Source: Chloroflexota bacterium
GTDB lineage: Bacteria > Chloroflexota > Dehalococcoidia > Bin125
Direction of reading: 5' to 3'
DNA length: 6,511 nt
NCBI GenBank assembly: GCA_027296805.1
Contig: JAPUIR010000074.1
Location: 1-6,511 of the forward strand
Shown here: piece by piece, positions 1-5,040 of the stretch
How the letters are laid out: each line of letters starts with the position of its first letter
How positions within the stretch are numbered: the first letter of the stretch is position 1
Position numbers and translations under genes: made by a program
Notes under the pieces: model-generated
What the model was told of the DNA's origin: nothing
The model's database searches: none
What the model saw: the letters and a program-made list of their open reading frames with translations, nothing else

Positions 1-161
1 GCTTCGGAATCGGAGCCGGCGCTGGAGTCTTGCGCCGCGCCGGAACTCGCGGGAGTCGGCCTGGAACCGGAGTCAGAGTCTGAGCCGCAGGCCGACGCCG
101 TCACGATCGCCAGTGCGGCGATGCCACTACCCAGGAGCCAACCCAGAGACTGCTTTCGCAT
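1..161 (-). CDS. N-terminus of a secreted lipoprotein (partial, cut by window edge)
   Basis: The reverse strand gives an ATG at 161-159 followed by 53 open codons running off the left edge. The protein starts MRKQSLGWLLGSG, has a hydrophobic core (about residues 7-22), and then a lipobox-like ASAC with the candidate lipidated Cys at residue 25. After the Cys comes a Ser/Asp/Ala/Gly/Pro-rich stretch, the usual flexible linker of a bacterial lipoprotein. A good ribosome binding site, GAGGTG, lies at 172-167, five bases before the ATG, which supports this start. By family logic the product is exported by Sec, lipidated and anchored on the outer face of the membrane. The functional domain is outside the window, so it could be a substrate-binding protein, an enzyme or anything else; no function is assigned. 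It is divergent from the RRM gene to its right. Confidence 0.75.
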   Translation of the reverse strand, partial: MRKQSLGWLLGSGIAALAIVTASACGSDSDSGSRPTPASSGAAQDSSAGSDSE

Positions 162-166
162 ATTGA

Positions 167-172
167 CACCTC
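167..172 (-). promoter_or_regulatory. Ribosome binding site of the lipoprotein gene
   Basis: On the reverse strand the hexamer GAGGTG lies five bases upstream of the ATG at 161-159. It decides this start codon for a short partial gene that would otherwise be easy to miss. Confidence 0.6.
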
Positions 173-304
173 GCGCCGAGACCTCGACCGAGCATCGGCG
201 CTCGCTGCAAGACGATCCAGCGCCAGTGTCGTGACGGCTGCAAAGAAGCGCCCCCGGGCGCGATCGGATGGGACGAACGGGCTACGGTGCCCTAAGCTAG
301 CGCT

Positions 305-318
305 GGCGATCGATCGCC
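305..318. repeat. Perfect 14-bp palindrome GGCGATCGATCGCC
   Basis: The sequence equals its own reverse complement over 14 bp, without a spacer. It lies in the divergent intergenic region between the lipoprotein gene and the RRM gene, about 110 bp before the RRM start and just before a weak candidate promoter. Such a site could bind a dimeric regulator. It is rich in GATC/CGATCG, which is common in GC-rich genomes, so chance is possible. Confidence 0.5.
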
Positions 319-327
319 GCTCAGTTC

Positions 328-356
328 TTGTCGTGTATGCCCTTGGGTGATGCGAT
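328..356 (+). promoter_or_regulatory. Weak candidate sigma-70 type promoter for the RRM gene
   Basis: TTGTCG (328-333, four of six matches to TTGACA) and TGCGAT (351-356, three of six to TATAAT) are separated by 17 bp, the optimal spacing. The -10 match is poor, so this is only a suggestion. If real, transcription would start near 363 and give a leader of roughly 65 nt that contains the palindrome at 378-393. Confidence 0.2.
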
Positions 357-377
357 ACCGCTGAGAAGTGTTTTACG

Positions 378-393
378 GCCTGGCATGCCAGGC
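378..393. repeat. Perfect 16-bp palindrome GCCTGGCATGCCAGGC in the RRM gene leader
   Basis: All 16 positions are self-complementary. In DNA it could be an operator for a dimeric repressor. In RNA it can fold into a six-base-pair stem with a CATG loop, ending 19 nt before the ribosome binding site at 413-419. With no more than chance at work, a perfect 16-bp palindrome is expected about 0.1 times in a window of this size (4^-8 per position, equal base composition). A regulatory role for the downstream RNA-binding protein gene is inference. Confidence 0.5.
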
Positions 394-412
394 AGAGTGC
401 CGGTGATCCGGC

Positions 413-419
413 GGGAGAG
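413..419 (+). promoter_or_regulatory. Ribosome binding site deciding the TTG start of the RRM gene
   Basis: GGGAGAG lies seven bases before TTG 427. It is the only good Shine-Dalgarno-like sequence near any of the possible in-frame starts, so it argues for a rare TTG start and an untranslated leader upstream. Confidence 0.6.
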
Positions 420-426
420 TGTTACT

Positions 427-684
427 TTGGGCGCAAGAATCTATGTGGGCAATCTGCCGTTCTCGGCGGGCGAAGATGAAGTTCGCGACCTGTTCGCGAC
501 TTACGGCGACGTACAGTCGGTCGCTCTGCCCATCGATCGGGACACGGGACGGAAGCGCGGCTTCGGTTTCGTCGAAATGGAAGACAACGAGGCGCGTCGC
601 GCCATCGAGGGACTGGACGGCACCGACTTCGGCGGCCGCATGCTTCGCGTGAACGAGGCCCGGCCCCGCGAGCCGCGTCGCTAG
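427..684 (+). CDS. Small RRM-domain RNA-binding protein (85 aa)
   Basis: The product is essentially one RNA recognition motif. RNP2 is IYVGNL (residues 5-10) and RNP1 is RGFGFVEM (44-51), with the aromatic residues Tyr6, Phe46 and Phe48 that stack on RNA bases. The fold is complete to LRVNEARP (73-80), followed by a short basic tail, REPRR. It resembles the single-RRM Rbp proteins of cyanobacteria and other bacteria, which bind single-stranded RNA and are often cold-induced, but it lacks their glycine-rich tail. I chose the TTG at 427 because GGGAGAG (413-419) sits seven bases upstream and because family members begin just before the IYVGNL strand. In-frame starts at 337 (ATG), 385 (ATG) and 397 (GTG) would add residues with no RRM similarity and have no clear ribosome binding site. 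It is monocistronic and closed by a strong terminator. Its RNA targets are unknown. Confidence 0.88.
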   Translation: MGARIYVGNLPFSAGEDEVRDLFATYGDVQSVALPIDRDTGRKRGFGFVEMEDNEARRAIEGLDGTDFGGRMLRVNEARPREPRR

Positions 685-706
685 CGAGGACTACGCAAGT
701 CACGCC

Positions 707-738
707 AAGAAGGCCCCTCTTTGAGGGGCCTTCTTTTT
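707..738 (+). terminator. Strong Rho-independent terminator after the RRM gene
   Basis: A perfect 13-bp stem (AAGAAGGCCCCTC at 707-719 and its complement at 723-735) closes a TTT loop, and the rightward strand continues into a run of T (734-738). It lies 22 bp after the RRM stop codon and 25 bp before the stop codon of the converging glutamine synthetase gene. It can also form a hairpin in the leftward transcript, but there the T-run is short (TTCTT then GG), so it may work less well in that direction. Confidence 0.9.
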
Positions 739-762
739 GTTCAGATTCGCGAGCGAAGCGAA

Positions 763-1767
763 CTAAGCCTCGGCGGCGCTGCAGATCGTCTCGGTGATCA
801 GCCGGTTGACGACGTAGGGGTCCATGTTCGCGTTGGGACGGCGGTCCTCGATGTAGCCCTGCTGGTCTCTCTCCACCTGCCAGGGAATGCGGACCGACGC
901 ACCACGGTCCGAGACGCCGTACGTGAACTCGTCATGCCGGGCGGTCTCGTGAAGGCCAGTCAGGCGCATCTCCACCCCGTCGCCGTAGTGCTTCATGTGC
1001 GCGTCATGGTTCGCCTTGAGCGCTTCCGCGGCGGCGACGCAGGCGTCGAAGCTGGACCGCATCGCCTTCGTCGAAACGTTGGTGTGGGCGCCGGCGCCGT
1101 TCCAGTCGCCGGGAACCGGCTTGGGGTGCAGCGTCGCGCTGACGCTCCACTCTTCCGCGATGCGGTAGAGCAACCAGCGCGCCACCCAGAGATGGTCCGC
1201 CGCCTCCACCGTCCCTATCGGGCCGATCTGGAACTCCCACTGGCCGGGCATCACCTCCGCGTTGGTCCCCGAGATCGCGAGTCCGGCGGCCATGCAAGCG
1301 TCGCTGTGCGCTTCGCAGATATCGCGCCCAAAGACCTCGTTGGCGCCCACCCCGCAGTAGTAGTCCCCTTGGGGGGCGGGGAAACCGGTCTCCGGCCAAC
1401 CCAGCGGGCGAGAGCCATCGAAGAACGTGTACTCCTGCTCAATGCCAAACCAAGTCTCGTGCGCGCCATACGTCTCCGCCACCGCCGCGCAGGCCGCACG
1501 CGTGTTGCTCGGGTGCGGCGTCATATCGGTCAACAAGACCTCGCTCAGGACCAGTTTGTTCTCGCCGCCGCGCAGCGGATCCGGGCAGACGAAGACAGGG
1601 TTCAACACGCAGTCTGAATCTGCGCCTTCGGCTTGCTGCGTGCTGGATCCGTCGAAGCCCCAGATGGGCATCTCCGTGCCAGCGGGAAGGATCTTGGTCT
1701 TCGAGCGCAGTCTGGCGGTGGGCTTGGTGCCGTCGATCCAGATGTACTCCGCTTTGATGTCGCTCAT
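763..1767 (-). CDS. glnII: Glutamine synthetase type II (eukaryotic-like GSII)
   Basis: The enzyme makes glutamine from glutamate, ammonia and ATP in the cytoplasm, the main entry of ammonium into biomass. The 334-residue length and motif order fit GSII rather than the ~450-residue GSI: AEYIWIDGT (6-14), WGFDGSST (36-43), FGIEQEYT (107-114), AEVMPGQWEFQIG (170-182), WNGAGAHTN (222-230), LTGLHETA (269-276), RGASVRIP (288-295) and GYIEDRRPNANMDPY (304-318). Inferred metal and substrate ligands are all present: Glu110, Glu112, Glu171, Glu178, His228, Glu307 and the flap Glu274. The start at ATG 1767-1765 matches the family N-terminus and has AAAGG six bases upstream. An in-frame extension of 30 Arg-rich residues back to 1857 has no similarity and is rejected. 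GSII lacks the adenylylation control of GSI, so control is probably transcriptional or by feedback. The gene is divergent from ectB. Confidence 0.97.
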   Translation of the reverse strand: MSDIKAEYIWIDGTKPTARLRSKTKILPAGTEMPIWGFDGSSTQQAEGADSDCVLNPVFVCPDPLRGGENKLVLSEVLLTDMTPHPSNTRAACAAVAETYGAHETWFGIEQEYTFFDGSRPLGWPETGFPAPQGDYYCGVGANEVFGRDICEAHSDACMAAGLAISGTNAEVMPGQWEFQIGPIGTVEAADHLWVARWLLYRIAEEWSVSATLHPKPVPGDWNGAGAHTNVSTKAMRSSFDACVAAAEALKANHDAHMKHYGDGVEMRLTGLHETARHDEFTYGVSDRGASVRIPWQVERDQQGYIEDRRPNANMDPYVVNRLITETICSAAEA

Positions 1768-2002
1768 GCGCCGCCTTTCCGGTCGTTGCGCTCGCAGAGG
1801 GTTGAGTCGTCTGCGAACCGCCGCGATCCGAGGATACGCAGGCGAATGTACAGGCATGTTTCGTCTGGATGAAGAGTATGGCGTCGTACACCATCGACCC
1901 GGCAGCAGCGCGTTCGCGCCCCCGACAGCGCGTCGCTGCGAAGGAGGCGGCGGCGCGCTACGCTGAGCGGGTTGGCGCGGGTCGGCGACCAGCGGAGTCG
2001 CG
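1768..2002. promoter_or_regulatory. Divergent glnII/ectB intergenic region (235 bp)
   Basis: The promoters of both flanking genes must lie here unless ectB is read from further upstream. I see the ribosome binding site of glnII (AAAGG, reverse strand, 1778-1774) and that of ectB (GGAG, 1994-1997, five bases before ATG 2003). I find no convincing sigma-54 site (TGGCAC-N5-TTGC), no clean -35/-10 pair and no recognisable GlnR or NtrC repeat. The right half is very GC-rich and contains a possible small reading frame at 1869-2024. Confidence 0.4.
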
Positions 2003-2024
2003 ATGGAAACGTTCGAGCGCCTAG
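1869..2024 (+). CDS. Possible small ORF upstream of and overlapping ectB (51 aa, doubtful)
   Basis: The frame runs from ATG 1869 (or ATG 1878) to TAG 2022-2024, so it overlaps the first 22 bases of ectB in a different frame. The predicted peptide is basic and rich in Ala and Arg: it contains MASYTIDPAAARSRPRQR and then KEAAARYAERVGAG. Codon third positions are mostly G or C in the first two thirds, as in real genes here. There is no strong ribosome binding site. It resembles no family I recognise. It could be a translationally coupled leader peptide of ectB, or simply a chance frame in GC-rich intergenic DNA, which I consider more likely. Confidence 0.2.
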   Translation: MKSMASYTIDPAAARSRPRQRVAAKEAAARYAERVGAGRRPAESRWKRSSA

Positions 2025-3259
2025 AGTCGGCCGTCCGGAGCTACTCGAGAGTGTGGCCGGTGGTCTTTGCCACGGCACGCGGGCATCAACTCTTCGACGA
2101 GGCCGGCCGCGCCTACATCGATTTCTTTAGTGGCGCCGGCACCCTCAACTACGGCCACAATCCCCCCGCGCTGAAGCAAGCCCTAATCGATTACCTGGAG
2201 TCGGACGGCGTCACGCACGGCCTCGACATGGCCACGGTCGCCAAGCGGGCCTTCCTGGAGCGCTTCGACGAGCTGATCTTGCGCCCGCGAGATCTCCAGT
2301 ACCGGATCCAGTTCCCCGGCCCCACCGGCACTAACGCCGTCGAGGCCGCCCTCAAGGTCGCCCGCAAGGCCACCGGCCGCAGCTTAGTAATCAGCTTCAG
2401 CCACGGCTTCCACGGCATGACGCTGGGTGCGCTGGCCGTCAGCGCCAACGAGTGGAAGCGTGCCGCGGGCGGCGTGCCCCTCGCGCACGCTCGCTCCATG
2501 CCCTTCGACGGTCAACTCGGTGAAAACGTGGACACGACGACCGAGATCGAGACGTTCCTGGAATCGGACGAGGGCCGCGCCAATCCACCGGCGGCGGTGA
2601 TCGTGGAGACCGTCCAGGGCGAGGGCGGGCTGCATACCGCCAGCTTCGAGTGGTTGCAGCGTGTCCGATCCCTCTGCGATCGCTTCGGCATGCTGCTGAT
2701 CGTCGACGACATTCAGGTCGGCTGCGGCCGTACGGGCCCCTTCTTCAGCTTCGAACCGGCCGCGATCGTGCCCGACGTCGTCTGCCTCTCCAAGTCGATC
2801 AGCGGCTACGGCCTGCCCATGGCCCTCGTCCTGATCCGGCCCCAGTTCGATGTCTGGGAGCCCGGCGAGCACAGCGGCACCTTCCGTGGCAACAACCCCG
2901 CCTTCGTCACGGCAACGAAGGCGCTGGACTACTGGACCAACGACGAGTTCTCCTGCCGCACCATGGCGAAAAGCGAGATCATGACCGCCGCCTTGCGATC
3001 GTTGGCCGACGCACACCCCGCGGCACGCGCGTCGCTGCGGGGCCGCGGCATGATTCAGGGCCTGCACAGCCCAATGCCGGGGCTGGCCGGAGCGGCGGCG
3101 ACCGCTGCCTTCGAAGGGGGCTTGGTCTTGGAAACGTCGGGGCCAGATGCCAACGTCATCAAGCTGCTCCCACCCCTCACCATCAGTGACGACGCACTCG
3201 AAGAGGGCTTGGCCGTTCTCGCGACGGCGTGGCGGACCGCCCTCGAAGCAATCGACTAG
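2003..3259 (+). CDS. ectB: L-2,4-diaminobutyrate:2-oxoglutarate aminotransferase EctB
   Basis: EctB moves the amino group of glutamate to aspartate 4-semialdehyde, giving L-2,4-diaminobutyrate, the first committed step of ectoine synthesis. At 418 residues it has the family length and is a class III PLP aminotransferase along its whole length. EctB-typical blocks are FERLESAVRSYSR (4-16), FSGAGTLNYGHN (42-53), SDGVTHGLDMAT (67-78), QFPGPTGTNAVEAALK (103-118), VETVQGEGG (201-209), LLIVDDIQVGCGRTG (231-245), LSKSISGYGLPMAL (262-275), GTFRGNN (292-298) and ETSGPDANVIKLLPPLTIS (377-395). Lys264 should form the PLP Schiff base and Asp235 should bind the pyridine nitrogen. ATG 2003 has GGAG five bases upstream and matches the family N-terminus. 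ectA, ectC and ectD are absent on both sides: upstream is divergent glnII, and downstream a converging methyltransferase. The substrate is inferred from family similarity; another use of diaminobutyrate is possible. Confidence 0.95.
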   Translation: METFERLESAVRSYSRVWPVVFATARGHQLFDEAGRAYIDFFSGAGTLNYGHNPPALKQALIDYLESDGVTHGLDMATVAKRAFLERFDELILRPRDLQYRIQFPGPTGTNAVEAALKVARKATGRSLVISFSHGFHGMTLGALAVSANEWKRAAGGVPLAHARSMPFDGQLGENVDTTTEIETFLESDEGRANPPAAVIVETVQGEGGLHTASFEWLQRVRSLCDRFGMLLIVDDIQVGCGRTGPFFSFEPAAIVPDVVCLSKSISGYGLPMALVLIRPQFDVWEPGEHSGTFRGNNPAFVTATKALDYWTNDEFSCRTMAKSEIMTAALRSLADAHPAARASLRGRGMIQGLHSPMPGLAGAAATAAFEGGLVLETSGPDANVIKLLPPLTISDDALEEGLAVLATAWRTALEAID

Positions 3260-3993
3260 CGGGGTTTCTCGGCGTATCCCAGATACGAGATGCCAGTGTC
3301 ATCGGTGAGCCGGAAACCACCCAGCCGCCGCGTCCGCCAGTAGCTCCATCCCGCCCGCAGCGCACTTTGTCGAAAGCTCAGCCCGCGCAGCTCTCCCCAG
3401 CGCATCCCCCGTCGCTCCAGCGCCGACCGCAGCTCGTCGGGCCGGATGAACGCGTCGTACGCGTGCGTGTGCGGGGGAGCGAGCCGGAGCCAGTTCTGCG
3501 CCGCCCAGATCATCACGAGACGCGAGCGAAAGGTGCGATTGATGGTGTCGAACACAAAGCGACCGCCCGGACGCAGCACGCGCACGCACTCATCCAGCAC
3601 ACGCTCAAGCTGCGCCACGTGCTCCAGGCTGTCGGCCGCGCAGACGGCGTCAAACGTGGCGTCGGCGAAGGGGAGCTCTTCGCCCCGCCCCGCCAGGTAG
3701 ATCGGGTTGGCGATCTGACACTGGTGCCGACGGGCCGCCTGCAACGACTGCCGGGAGGGGTCGATCCCCACCGTCAATGCGCCCGCACCGGCATAGATCT
3801 CCGCCATCAGTCCACCGCCACAGCCCAGGTCAAGGATCCGGGGGCGCGCCCCCTCGCCCGTCTCCAGCCCCAGCACATCGAGAAAGTAGCCGCCACGCAC
3901 GGGGTTGACCTCATGCAGCGCCGCGACCGGCCCATCCCGATCCCACCAGGAGTCCGCGAGATCGTCGTACCAGCGGTTGTCGATTCTGCTCAT
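3256..3993 (-). CDS. UbiG-like SAM-dependent O-methyltransferase
   Basis: This 245-residue class I methyltransferase has the N-terminal signature of UbiG-type enzymes: ID then LADSWWD (12-18) and LHEVNPVR (26-33). The SAM-binding motif I is LDLGCGGG (54-61) and the acidic end of strand 2 is GIDPS (76-80). Further motifs are ADSLEHV (120-126), LRPGGRFVFDTINRT (140-154) and the UbiG-like segment HTHAYDAFIRPDEL (175-188). UbiG performs both O-methylations in ubiquinone synthesis, but homologues outside that pathway act on other hydroxylated small molecules, and no quinone gene is next to it. I therefore leave the gene symbol empty. The start is ATG 3993-3991; no good ribosome binding site precedes it. 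The stop codon (reverse strand 3258-3256) overlaps that of ectB in one CTAG. It is divergent from a small membrane protein gene 71 bp away. Confidence 0.85.
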   Translation of the reverse strand: MSRIDNRWYDDLADSWWDRDGPVAALHEVNPVRGGYFLDVLGLETGEGARPRILDLGCGGGLMAEIYAGAGALTVGIDPSRQSLQAARRHQCQIANPIYLAGRGEELPFADATFDAVCAADSLEHVAQLERVLDECVRVLRPGGRFVFDTINRTFRSRLVMIWAAQNWLRLAPPHTHAYDAFIRPDELRSALERRGMRWGELRGLSFRQSALRAGWSYWRTRRLGGFRLTDDTGISYLGYAEKPR

Positions 3994-4064
3994 CGCTGTT
4001 GACTGTACGATGGACGTAGCACGGCCAGATGCGAACGACCGCAGAGGGGCAACGGAGAACAGCG
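3994..4064. promoter_or_regulatory. Divergent intergenic region, methyltransferase / membrane protein
   Basis: These 71 bp must hold the start signals of both flanking genes. A TTGACT (3999-4004) resembles a -35 box, but nothing like a -10 box follows at 16-18 bp. A TACGAT (4006-4011, four of six to TATAAT) has no good -35 box. The ribosome binding site GGAG (4054-4057) is seven bases before ATG 4065. Promoter positions remain uncertain. Confidence 0.25.
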
Positions 4065-4460
4065 ATGACCGTCGCGGATGGAACGTCCCGCGATCTACTC
4101 AGCAGTTGGCGATCCGTGGCTGATCCCACGCGACCGCTGGTCGGCCTGGCCCTGCTGTTTGCCACCGTCGGAGCTGCGATCCCGCTCGGGCTGATGATCC
4201 ACGGAGCCTTGGTCAAAGACCTCACCTACGCAACCTGGACCTGGCTCGCGATCCCGGCAGTCTGGATCGCTTGCCTGGTTGCTAGCTGGCTGGCCACCCG
4301 GCAGCGCTCGCTGGGATCGCTCTTGCTCAGCGCCGCGGCCGGCGCGGGGGCCTGGGCGTTCGAGCAGGAATACGGCCTCTACACCTTCGGTGCTGTGTGG
4401 CTGATCGCGATCGCGCTCTATCTGGCCGGCTCCCTGAACCGCCCTACCAAAGCCCCCTGA
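4065..4460 (+). CDS. Small integral membrane protein, four predicted helices, unknown function
   Basis: I do not recognise a family. The 131-residue product has a polar N-terminus (1-23) and then four hydrophobic segments at about 25-46, 57-77, 83-98 and 104-123, with short loops and a charged tail (SLNRPTKAP). The third segment is Ala/Gly-rich (SAAAGAGAWAF), suggesting close helix packing. There are no obvious catalytic residues; the loop EQEY (100-103) between helices 3 and 4 is the only cluster of charges in the hydrophobic half. ATG 4065 is preferred because GGAG (4054-4057) lies seven bases before it; an upstream in-frame ATG at 4029 lacks such a site. The next membrane protein gene follows in the same direction after 69 bp, so the two may be co-transcribed. 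High third-position GC supports real coding. Confidence 0.7.
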   Translation: MTVADGTSRDLLSSWRSVADPTRPLVGLALLFATVGAAIPLGLMIHGALVKDLTYATWTWLAIPAVWIACLVASWLATRQRSLGSLLLSAAAGAGAWAFEQEYGLYTFGAVWLIAIALYLAGSLNRPTKAP

Positions 4461-4515
4461 ACTCCCCTGTTGCCGCGTTGATTGGCGACCCACAGGGTCG
4501 ATCTACGCTGGATAC

Positions 4516-4523
4516 AGAGGAGG
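4516..4523 (+). promoter_or_regulatory. Strong ribosome binding site of the second membrane protein gene
   Basis: AGAGGAGG, close to the ideal anti-16S complement, ends six bases before ATG 4530. It selects this start over the in-frame ATG at 4482 and is the best ribosome binding site in the window. Confidence 0.75.
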
Positions 4524-4529
4524 CGAGCG

Positions 4530-4970
4530 ATGGACGCGCTCATCGACCTCTCCTGGCGCGCCTACCCAGCGGCGTTCGCGATGGCAATTGGCGCCTGGCT
4601 CGCCCTACGCGGAATCCACACCTTCGTACGCGCCTTTCAGCCCCCCTTCGACGGCCCCCAACGCTCGCTCGCCGGCGTGCGTGGCTTCCGGCGCGGCATC
4701 GGTGGCCTCGCGCTCGTGGGGCTTGGCGCCGCCTGGATCTGGCAGATCGACTGGATCTTGGTGCTCTCCTTGGTGATCGGCGGCGAGGAGCTGCTGGAGT
4801 CGACGTTCCACGTGCAGGCGCTCTCGATCGCCGAGCGCAATGAACGCAACTCAACGCCCCGGACGGCGAAGCTTGCCGCCCCGATCACAAGTGCGAAGCT
4901 GAACCACGACGGCCTGCGTTCCGCCCTCATCTGGCAGGGACCCCGTCCCCGACGAGGCGCACGCCTCTGA
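4530..4970 (+). CDS. Small membrane protein with two or three hydrophobic segments, unknown function
   Basis: I do not recognise a family. The 146-residue product has a hydrophobic segment at about 12-33, a loop containing FQPPFDGPQRS (36-46), a basic stretch RGFRRG (51-56), and a long hydrophobic region at 57-84 that may be two short helices broken by WQID (71-74). GGEELLE (84-90) follows immediately. The last ~45 residues are polar and end in a basic run (RPRRGARL), likely cytoplasmic. The start is fixed by AGAGGAGG six bases before ATG 4530. It lies 69 bp after another small membrane protein gene in the same direction, so the two may form a short operon. It converges on the cyclophilin gene, whose stop is 66 bp away. 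A pair of membrane proteins acting together is possible but unsupported by any motif. Confidence 0.7.
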   Translation: MDALIDLSWRAYPAAFAMAIGAWLALRGIHTFVRAFQPPFDGPQRSLAGVRGFRRGIGGLALVGLGAAWIWQIDWILVLSLVIGGEELLESTFHVQALSIAERNERNSTPRTAKLAAPITSAKLNHDGLRSALIWQGPRPRRGARL

Positions 4971-5019
4971 GCCTCAGCCGCGAGTCCCAGCCACGGGCGA
5001 GGCACCCTGTCCAACTGCT

Positions 5020-5040
5020 GCTTGGGCCTTTCGGCCTAGC
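5020..5040 (-). terminator. Weak hairpin at the end of the cyclophilin gene
   Basis: Read leftward, GCT-A-GGCC-GAAA-GGCC-CA-AGC can fold into a stem with a stable GAAA tetraloop. It overlaps the cyclophilin stop codon (5038-5036) and lies between two converging genes. No T-run follows, so it is at best a factor-dependent terminator or an RNA 3'-end stabiliser. Another short inverted repeat (GAGGC-GCAC-GCCTC, 4954-4967) is found at the end of the facing membrane protein gene. Confidence 0.3.

Noticed and set aside
248..261. GCGCCCCCGGGCGC hairpin as a terminator
   Set aside because: It lies upstream of, not after, both flanking genes and has no T-run on either strand; simple GC-rich inverted repeats are expected in this base composition.
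721..1617. A 298-codon open frame on the + strand opposite glutamine synthetase
   Set aside because: It is the antisense shadow of glnII, produced by the strong G/C bias at third codon positions. Its translation (rich in Arg, Val, Ala, His) has no recognisable motif and its start lies within the terminator.
1768..1857. A 30-residue N-terminal extension of glutamine synthetase
   Set aside because: The frame is open to ATG 1857, but the added residues are Arg/Pro-rich and unlike the GSII family, whose proteins begin just before AEYIWIDGT; ATG 1767 has its own ribosome binding site.
2384..3067. A 227-codon open frame on the - strand inside ectB
   Set aside because: ectB is beyond doubt in the other strand with every motif in place; the antisense frame has low-complexity Ala/Gly/Arg/Asp composition and no ribosome binding site of note.
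3229..4002. A 257-codon open frame on the + strand opposite the methyltransferase
   Set aside because: The methyltransferase motifs on the - strand explain this stretch. The + frame gives an Arg/Pro/His-rich translation without any domain.
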